Source: Taxawa tesnikishii (nom. ined.) (lineage: Eukaryota; Ascomycota; Dothideomycetes; Dothideales). Taken from it: a DNA stretch of 64,000 bases. Below, piece by piece: positions 56,390-64,000 of the stretch. A model generated the notes under the pieces. It was not told the origin of the DNA and did not search any database. It saw nothing but the letters and a program-made list of their open reading frames with translations. The position numbers were made by a program, and so were the translations under genes. Location: positions 248,001 through 312,000 of the forward strand of contig JAPDRO010000004.1 of assembly GCA_030247885.1 (NCBI GenBank). Reading direction: 5' to 3'. Position 1 is the first letter of the stretch. Each line of letters begins with the position of its first letter.

Positions 56390-57326
56390 GTTGTCGACGA
56401 GATGTCTGAGGCGGTTTGGGAGTGGGAGGGTGACGGTCGCGTGGGATGCTTCAGCAAGTTAATGTGCGGACAGCGGGGGTTATTAACTAGTAAAATATAC
56501 AGGCAACGTGGAAACGACGGGAAGTTTGCTAGACCTCTGGACCCGCCTGATTGGGGATGGCGTGCTTGGCGGATCTGGAATCAAAAAGACCCGCGTTGAC
56601 CAACCTCATGTGCTAATCTCTCCACCAACATCCAGCGATATCATTGCGCATTACACTCACTCGCATCAGGCATCGAAAAATCAGAGACTCATGATTTTTG
56701 CTTTGTTGATCATGGGTTGTGGCGGTTTTTCAATGTCGGCCGCGACCGTGACTGTATCAAGTGTCAATAGCACAGATGAGATGAAGATACTCCTGCTCCC
56801 TACCACACCGCGGGCATAACACTGTTTATACGAAAAGATGAGTGATACCCTGAAAACACCATCTTCTTCCCCAAATTTGATCCGTGGTTATCGGCAACAG
56901 AACCATGGGCCCATGCCGCTTTTGCTAAAGACCTGGTTCATACCTTCGTGTCTGCGTGTTTGAGCCAGGTCGTGGGAAGAAGTTGGTTTCAGTGACCAAG
57001 TGCGACTTTTTGAGACAGGCGCAGAATGTCTTCGCTGTAAGACATACAGCCTCCGGTTCACTTACGATGAGACAATGCAGATGGTCTCTTTATGCAGTAA
57101 TGAACCATATAAACGATGCACCTTCCAGCCCTCATCCCTTCCTATATTTCTCCAACAGTACCATCAAAGGGAACACAGCTTACCTTGTCTCGGCTTGTAT
57201 AGTCTTATCACTCTACTTCTCCGCTGACACTGGCCGCTCCGCTCGGATTCCTTCCAACCTTCTAAAGCTTCGTCATCACACCACAAGTCCAATACCAAGT
57301 ACTGGTTCACCTACTCCGACTTGAAA
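56390..57326. other. Intergenic, PHO88 promoter and orphan gene A promoter
   Basis: No supported gene. Confidence 0.5.
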
Positions 57327-58822
57327 ATGGTCAACGAAACCTCCGCTGAACAGCCGGACATGAGTACGGATGCCGGAGCCAACATCAACAAGATGACCGA
57401 CCTGCACCTTAGCAAAGCAGAAAATCAACGCGCCTCTGCTGTAACAACCAAAGCCCGGCGAGAGTCGTGGGTGAACGTCAGCTTCGTAGCCGGGCCAGAA
57501 CTGCAGCAGCGTGTATCCAAGACAGCTGCTCTGAAATACCAGCAACTCAAAGGTCAAGGAAGTGAACTGGATGATCGGAAGATCATTGACGCCATTGATG
57601 AGCTGAGGCGAGACTTTGAGCAAATGTTCTCCAGAGAGTCCATCGTCCGATTGTGTCGCGTCGCAACGACGATGAATGACTCTACACATGAGCCTGAAGC
57701 TGCTTCCCTCAGCGTAGATTCTGATGATCTCGTTGCAATGGCAATCGAAAGGTTCCGAGAGCACGTACGCCTAAAGGACTCGAAGAACTGGCCCTCAGTC
57801 AAAGCTCTGCGTTGCGTCAAGCTTGCCGACCTCTACGACTTCAGAGAGACATTGATGAGATCGGCAAGAGAAGCAGACGGACCTGTCCGGAAACGCCTAG
57901 TCGATCTCGGCTTAAGGACAAGAATGGGACAGTCGTGGGACGACGTGGCGTATAGCTACGTGACAGGTCAGCTGGAAAACAACAAAACGCTTGCCAAAGA
58001 CATGGATCATGGGCACCGGCTCAGCATTGTTCGCATCTGCTTCGGCAGCAACGGCATCTTCGCCCTAGTGAATCCAAGCAAGTGAGTACAAGCAGAATAG
58101 TGCTTTCAGTGGGCAGCTTAACTGCCTGACAGACTACTTTGGCAAAGCGGTAGCATCCCCATGCAAGCACTAGGGGCCTAAATACTAGATTCCTATGTCT
58201 GTGTGGCTGTCGCTAATGGCTTGAGGCAAGCATGGCACACCTTATATCCGCATATGTTGCATGTGTACGGATGCAACGAGGTTGTTGTTGCCTTGCAACA
58301 GCAGTCGACCAGGCAATTGGACTGATTGTTGAAAGCACTGAGCAAGGAATGGCAATTCGAGGACATCCTCTGACAGAGTCCAGGTTCCAAACCCGCCGGA
58401 TCCATGTCGTTCAGGCGGTAGCAGAGACGCTGAGCAATCACGTACCAGCCACACGCGCCCTATGCGATCTTCTCAACGAACATTTTCTGGATCCCGCACT
58501 CAAGAACGAAAAGGTCAGCTGCCCACTTCTCAACATGACCCAGTTCTCCAATCTTGACTACCCGGGTACATTGATCGCCCTGGGTGCGGATCGCGCGGTT
58601 GTCGAGAGCATCGGCACAGTGACGTGGGTCGCCAAATCGGCCTATGCCGTTGACACGGATGGTAGTGTTCCTGTCACAGATACGGCCCGCAATGCCGACG
58701 TCATGGATGAAGACGACAACAAGGATGTCATGGAGACGGACCAGGAAGATGATGCATGGGAGAAGTGGGAGAGGATCAAGAAGACAAAAGGCATGCCAGC
58801 AGCCAGTCGTGGACTTTTCTAG
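57327..58822 (+). CDS. Orphan protein, tandem family member A
   Basis: Exon 1 57327-58081 (252 residues) ends at a GTGAGT donor. The best in-phase acceptor I find is at 58383, giving 397 residues in total; other acceptors are possible because the second frame is open from 58232. No signal peptide or membrane span; helical and charged. Recognisable blocks: IDELRRDFEQMFSRESIVRL, RKRLVDLGLRTRMGQSWDDVA, LSIVRICFGSNGIFALVNPSK (split by the intron), DPALKNEKVSCPLLNM, and an acidic end (DEDDNKDVMETDQEDD). The same blocks recur in the neighbour at 59403. I recognise no domain. It is likely a nuclear or cytosolic protein, on composition alone. Confidence 0.65.
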
Positions 58823-59402
58823 ATCAAAAGGTCGTCTGGAGAATACCGTAAGTGATCGCTCAGCATTCTCATCAAGCCAGGAGGTCCGTGGAAGATTGCT
58901 TGTCTGAACGTAAGGTGGAGGTTATTTCTCTCGTCCTCACACTTGAGAGCCTGCGGAGTGCCTCTTTGGTTGGGTACCCCGACCGACGGCCAGCCTGTCG
59001 AGCGCAATGCAGGCAATGGTCGTTTACATAGATGAGTATAAGCATTTCGTTTGCCTTGCATCAGCCTATCTCTTTTCCTTCGCACAGTGTGAATCTCTTC
59101 GTGAACTTGCATCATTTCGTTACCTCTTTCAAGCGCTGCCGACGTCATTGTGTGTTTGCATATGTGGCTCGTTGCCCAGACGTTCCCCTCTCAGAACACG
59201 CTGCGCGTCGCGCGCGCTGATTCACGCCGCTTCCACGACCTTCGCCGGATTTCGCGTCGCTGCGCTGCTTGGATTCCAAATGTAAGCCTCCCAGCGCGTT
59301 CTACTCGTCTATCGTTGCTCCGCTCCCATTTTGAAAGACTTTTTGCATCTTGCATTGTTGCATACACGAGAGCGCCTGGGTTATCAGACTACCACAGCCG
59401 CA
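58823..59402. other. Intergenic between tandem orphan genes A and B
   Basis: 580 bp with no supported gene. It presumably holds the promoter of gene B. Confidence 0.5.
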
Positions 59403-60867
59403 ATGTTTGCGGGCGTGTCGTCGCGAAAGTACAGCGGTCAACGGGCACGGGTCAACAAGCATAAACACTCGCGTCTTGACAACATGTCGGACGATCACGC
59501 TGAAACCCACAACATGTCCAACGCGGAAGGCAACGGCGACAGCATGGCCCTCTCTAAGCTCATCGACCGTGGTGCCCCAGCCGCACGCAGTCACCTCGTT
59601 TTCATCGAGGAAATTCTTGCGACCTCCGACCTTGGTTCAGACCCACAACAGAAGCTCAACGAGTTCGAGAACGGCTTGAGGGAACTGCTCAAGAAGTCAC
59701 CAGCGGACCCTTTCGTTGTCTACGATCTGGCCCTAGTCACCAAAGCCGCCCGCACATACCGTGTCAGTAACTTCGGTGATTGCTAGAAACTGCCTCGTTG
59801 CTGACTGAAGCAGCATACCCACATATGGTCCTTGAAGAAAGAAGAGACCGGTCACGAGGTCCTGAGCTTCCTCACGTTGGAGGAAGACGATACCAGGTCT
59901 ATTGAAACCATCGACCTTATCAAGAGCAAGTCGCCTACACCACAAAGCGATACTGGCGACCCTACCGTCCGAACTACTGCACTCAAGAAGCTACGTCAGC
60001 TTCAGATCGGCCGCAAAATCAAAGAATCCGACAACAAGGAAGCAGTCGACAAAGCCATCCAGCTCTTTGAGAAGATATTCTCTGCAGCGAGTCTTGTCCA
60101 CGTGAAGAAGTCCGCCACCCCAAGCACCAGGGTTCAAGACAGTACCATCCAGTCAGCCAATGCGAACACCCCCAATCTGTTCGATCCCGAGCTGAAGATG
60201 GCCCTAGCCCTTGTACAACAGCGTATAGGGAGGAACAAGAAGAATGAGGCTACGCTTGACACTAAGCACGGGCTTGCTAATCTCTTTGACGCTTTGGAAA
60301 GACACAAAAGAGATGCAAATCTTCCAGGCAGTGAGGTTCGGCAGATGCTGGAGAGAGAAGGGTACACCACCAGTGTCGGAACGTCGTGGGGCGATTTAGC
60401 ACACCAGTACTTCCTCAGCGAGCTTTGCAAGCAAACAGGTGAACCAAATATAAACCTTCGCTCGGAGCGACGCCGTGGTCAACCGCTCAGCATGTTAAAG
60501 GATGCCTATGGTACCAGCATTCTTCGTTTGGTCAATTGCGTGAGCAAGTAGGTACCATTCCATATTTACAATCTTCTCAACGACATGCTAACAAGACCTG
60601 TGCAAGGCAATTCGGGAGAACATCGACGAGCCAGCTTTGAGGGGTGAGGAGGTCACCTGCCCGCTCCTCCAGATGTCTCAGAAGGACATAAAGGCTCTGG
60701 ACCGTGCTGGCATGTTGCAGGCGCTAGGACTGCCGGAAGAACAATGTACTGCCGAGCACACCGATGCCGCGGATGACACCGATGCACAGTCCGATATTAC
60801 CCTCCCAGCGACCTTGACAGGTCCAGCTCCAAAACTCTGGGTCATGCCGGAACCGATCAAGAGTTGA
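59403..60867 (+). CDS. Orphan protein, tandem family member B
   Basis: Exons 59403-59762, 59814-60547 and about 60609-60867. The first intron (donor GTCAGT) is in phase. The second (60548 to 60608) occupies the same place as the gene A intron, after LVNCVSK, but its phases differ by one base. Matches to gene A: QLFEKIFSAASLVHV, MLEREGYTTSVGTSWGDLA, LSMLKDAYGTSILRLVN and EPALRGEEVTCPLLQMSQ. Another ATG at 59484 (MSDDHAETH) may be the true start. If one A is restored in the run 60831-60834, reading continues to 61163 through an acidic tail. Function unknown. Confidence 0.65.
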
Positions 60868-61163
60868 GTCAAGTTGCCGAATCCGACGACTGCGCCACGT
60901 GCGAAGACACTACCGAGCCTGTATCGTTCCGCGGCTGGAACCCCATCAACAGCAACACGATGAGCACCACTGTCGAAGTCAACGAAGTACACACTGATGA
61001 AGAGTACGATCCTGATGGTGTGGACTCCAATGGTGGGAGAGGAGAGGAGAGCTTCCATGGACCCTATGTTGACCAAGGAAGAAAGCCCAAGGGCGCCGCT
61101 GAGGATGAGGAAGGACGGGGTGCGGATCATGATGACATGGTATTCAGCGGTTGTGAAGAATGA

Positions 61164-63196
61164 GAAACACCACAACTATGGATGCTGGGAAGAGATGAAT
61201 GGGGCGACTGTCCTGTGACGAGCACATGTGGGCGGATTTGACAGCATGGAGCATGCAGCATCGATGGTAACAAGACATAGCGTAGGGTATCTGCGCTTTA
61301 TTCGATGTACCTACTTCCTTCATTCACTCTTCTCATACCCGTGCGTCCAGTGTTGATCACTGGGAGAGGCTTGAAAACTGGTTTGAGCACCTCTTCGTTT
61401 AACCAGAAAGCTGTCACGCAAGTCAAAATCTGTGGATTGCATTTTTCTCTGTTGAAATGGATGTATACATCAAGCCGGCTACTGTGTATTTGGAGGTGGA
61501 TGATCCGTGGTGCAGCATCTCCGGCTTTGATCATCCAGTCCTGAGTTGAAGGCCAGATCGGACTCGTAGATAACTTGAGCAGATTCTCGCTGAAGAAAAC
61601 TGCAGATATTCGTCCCAAATCTAGCGACAGGTATTGGCAAGAGCAGGTTCGCCAAGGCTGTGCAGCCAGAGTCCACTCCATGGATGGCATGGAGGTTGTC
61701 CGTGATACGGGAAGAGCAGCATCGTATGGGTATTGCTGCGTAGCTCCGGTGGAAGTCTGAATAGCAGATTGGGGTCGAGTGACATGGTGCTTGCTGCCGA
61801 GCGGTTCTGAGTTGCAGGTTGGAGCAGAGAGACTTGTTGGAAGGCTGACCGACTGTGTGCAGATAGGGTACATGGTGCTGGTGTTTACCAACAGAGTAGA
61901 TGAAAGTTGAAGAGCGAAGAACAAGCAGAAGATTCATGAACTCCAACATTGATGCAAACACGTGGCTTGAATGAAACAGAAAGTCTGTTACCAAACGTCA
62001 AAATTAAACCTTCTTGCTAGGCAACGAACGGACGATAGAGACCACTCCGCTTGGCCACAACCCATAGTTCGGATATGCTCAAGCTTCTCGCTATCCGCAG
62101 GTTGAGTGCGTTAGTTCTTCTTCGTTGCCTGTGGCATCATCCAACATTCTGCACAGTTCATCCAATGAACTAGTTCCCGAGGCAGCAACAAGAGGACACA
62201 CGAAACACCCTTACCTATCTTTCCTGACCAACTTGATGCAAAGGGTACATTGACAACAATGTCACTGATTGGGAGGGTGATTTTCCGGTTCGGTCTTCTG
62301 ACAAGAGCCAGCCCATCGCTCAACATTGCCTATCTATAGAGGATAGCTGCTTACTGGCAATAAGGGCGGTCCCGACAACACCGTCCGCTATAACGTCTGC
62401 TACGTGTTGCTTCTCTTTGCAGATGCTGCTTCTGCACCTAACTGCTGGTATTGCGGCAATCGCCAAGCGGCTATCACACTGCGCTTCAGAGACCACTCTG
62501 TGGTTGTGCAATTGCTGTTCGGCAGGCTAGGTATTCTTTTGAGCACCGCATGTCTCGTGTTGTAGATGGTGCTACTCCAGCGTAAGTAGGTCTGTGTTGT
62601 CTTGGAGTAGAAAGTTGTTCTCGGGGTTCGCGCATGGTGCTGGGGAACATTTGAAAAACCTGTATTCATGAGTGGCCTCCGCTGCACCCGGCCGTCAGGG
62701 CCCGCTGGAAAGTTTCGACAGATGGAGCAAGAGATACCTCGGTGGTGTGTTCGTGCAAAACAACGTGCTGGTTGTCTTGCGAATGAGGCTGACGATGATC
62801 TCATATCGGAAACAACCGATTCTGCTCCACGACCTTGCTTCGTGGCAGTGATCGGACTCCCATACACCCAGCCATTCTGCTGCTGGCCAAGATGGTTGAC
62901 CATACGTACAAAACCTTCACTCACATCAGCGAATTTGCCAAGACAACCTCCACTCTTCCCCGCGATTCTCCACACATTTCTCTACATCGACTCCTTCGTA
63001 TTCCCTGCAAACACGCAGGATCGTCGCATTTATCCGTATTTTGTGGTCACCGATTCGCGGCTTTCGGTGTAATGTCGTCCGGCACCTCTACTATGCTTCC
63101 TCACAAATAGTAGAGCCCGCCCTGGCGTGAGAAGGAGGTAAGTGCCCTTGCCGGAGTTGCCCTTGTTCTTTCGAAGCAGTTGTTTGTCAGTATATC
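61164..63196. other. Long intergenic region
   Basis: 2 kb without a supported gene. A minus-strand frame at 61298-61871 is open for about 190 codons from an ATG but has no family, splice or composition support. Confidence 0.5.
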
Positions 63197-64000
63197 ATGC
63201 ATTTCCCTGTGTACCACAAGATAAAGCAGTCTTCGTGCCTTGTCGCACTTCTTGCAGCTCAGGCGACTCGTTCTCATCCTGTAGGAGGCAATGGCGATGC
63301 TCTTGACTTGAGCATACCGAAGACTGCTTCGGGTGCATCCATTGCCCACGAACGCTCATACGCTTCTTTTTCATTCGAGCCGGCATTCTGGGTCGAATTC
63401 TTCGGCAATGCAACAGCGCCAAATCACCTCACGTTCGACATGCTGGACCGCATTGTCGAGCACGGCGGGCAGCCTATAATTCGGCCAGGCGGAATTACAA
63501 TGGACAGTATGATCTTCGACCCGTCAGCTGGCGATCCAGTACGGACCATCAATCCGGCAGGCGGAGTCTACCGCACCACTGTCGGCCCGGCATACTATCA
63601 AAGCTGGTCAAACTTCCCTAACGGCACCAAGTTCGTCTCGACCCTCAACTTCGGCAACAACAGCCTTGACATCGCTCGAGATTTGGCAGTCGCCTCGGTC
63701 AAGTATCAGAATGACAGCATCATCTTTTTCGAACTCGGCAATGAACCAACCAACTACCCGAGCTCCAGATGGGGCAACAGTACTGCAGCCTACGTTCAGC
63801 AATGGAAGAATTGGACCTCGCAGATTGACGCCGCAGTCAATGAGACCGCACCCCAGCGTGGTAGTGAACGATGGTTCGCCTCATCTGCAACCACCGACAA
63901 CAGCGGTTTGAATGTGCGGCCTATCGACCTCATCCCCGCTGGCATCGACTCCAACGATCAAGTGGGCGAATACTCTATCCATTCTTATCCGTTTTCGACC
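63197..64000 (+). CDS. Secreted GH79 glycosidase (3' partial)
   Basis: The ATG at 63197 opens a frame that runs out of the window: 268 residues visible, no break. The N terminus has a signal sequence (CLVALLAAQATRSHP). Then come ASFSFEPAFWVEFFGN, a hallmark of fungal GH79, then LDRIVEHGGQPIIRPGGIT and FFELGNEPTNY, whose NE pair provides the acid/base Glu. Several N-glycosylation sites (NATA, NGTK, NNSL, NDSI, NSTA) fit secretion. GH79 enzymes act on glucuronic-acid-containing glycans (beta-glucuronidase or heparanase-like). The second catalytic Glu would lie beyond the window. Confidence 0.85.
   Translation, partial: MHFPVYHKIKQSSCLVALLAAQATRSHPVGGNGDALDLSIPKTASGASIAHERSYASFSFEPAFWVEFFGNATAPNHLTFDMLDRIVEHGGQPIIRPGGITMDSMIFDPSAGDPVRTINPAGGVYRTTVGPAYYQSWSNFPNGTKFVSTLNFGNNSLDIARDLAVASVKYQNDSIIFFELGNEPTNYPSSRWGNSTAAYVQQWKNWTSQIDAAVNETAPQRGSERWFASSATTDNSGLNVRPIDLIPAGIDSNDQVGEYSIHSYPFST

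Noticed and set aside
61298-61871. 190-codon minus-strand frame from an ATG
   Set aside because: No recognisable domain, no intron signals, composition like translated noncoding DNA. Not listed as a gene.
1-64000. Calling the frame-broken genes pseudogenes
   Set aside because: The breaks are confined to short homopolymers, always one base short, and hit essential genes with otherwise intact conserved sequence. Error is the simpler explanation.
1-64000. CRISPR arrays, riboswitches, retroelements or virus-like elements
   Set aside because: No spaced direct-repeat arrays, no terminal long repeats, no polymerase, integrase or capsid-like coding sequence seen on either strand.

Overview
The window is nuclear DNA of a filamentous ascomycete (Pezizomycotina; a Dothideomycete is my best but unproven guess). 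The evidence is gene content (TUP1/RcoA, SMI1/KNR4, ERG3, SIZ-type SUMO ligase, PHO88/SND3, TIM8, RAD14, RAD16, a secreted feruloyl esterase, GH79), very short introns (mostly 47-60 nt, GT-AG with two GC-AG cases), and closely packed genes on both strands. I see no tRNA, rRNA, CRISPR array or virus-like element. The only mobile-element trace is a 131-bp hAT-type foldback MITE at 17.1 kb.

Layout. 0-5 kb: an FHA-domain protein kinase (5' end outside the window) and two small secreted proteins. 5.4-8.2 kb: a 25S rRNA methyltransferase (BMT2) divergent from ribosomal protein uL23, then TIM8. 8.8-10.8 kb: a secreted CE1 esterase with carbohydrate-binding and PAN-like C-terminal modules. 13.4-16.7 kb: SMI1/KNR4 and a RidA-like protein. 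18.4-23 kb: a FUN14 protein, PDX1 (vitamin B6 synthesis) and aminopeptidase P. 23.9-29.6 kb: RAD16 and a Mn-type CDF transporter. 31-34.6 kb: a cluster of glycine-rich orphan genes, two of them apparent duplicates. 35.7-44 kb: ERG3, a SIZ/PIAS SUMO ligase, a DUF2423 protein and ERF4. 44.8-54.8 kb: an alpha/beta hydrolase, TUP1, a type-B carboxylesterase, a 2EXR/F-box-like protein and RAD14. 55.2-56.4 kb: PHO88 (SND3), interrupted by a 500-N gap. 57.3-61.2 kb: a tandem pair of paralogous genes of a family I do not recognise. 63.2 kb to the end: the start of a GH79 glycosidase.

The most important property of this sequence is technical. At least 16 single-base frame breaks occur in otherwise good host genes. 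Each lies in or next to a short homopolymer run, nearly all of 4-5 bases, and each reads as exactly one base missing. They affect genes expected to be indispensable or highly conserved (uL23, ERG3, RAD16, RAD14, SMI1). Adding back one base per break makes every affected coding length divisible by three. I therefore treat them as sequencing undercalls, not pseudogenes, and report whole-gene spans across the breaks.

The genes are ordinary housekeeping and secretory loci with no obvious shared pathway. Local themes are ribosome biogenesis (BMT2/uL23), nucleotide excision repair (RAD16, RAD14) and secreted polysaccharide-active enzymes. The best candidates for undescribed biology are the 57-61 kb tandem orphan family and the 31-33 kb glycine-rich duplicated genes with conserved promoters.
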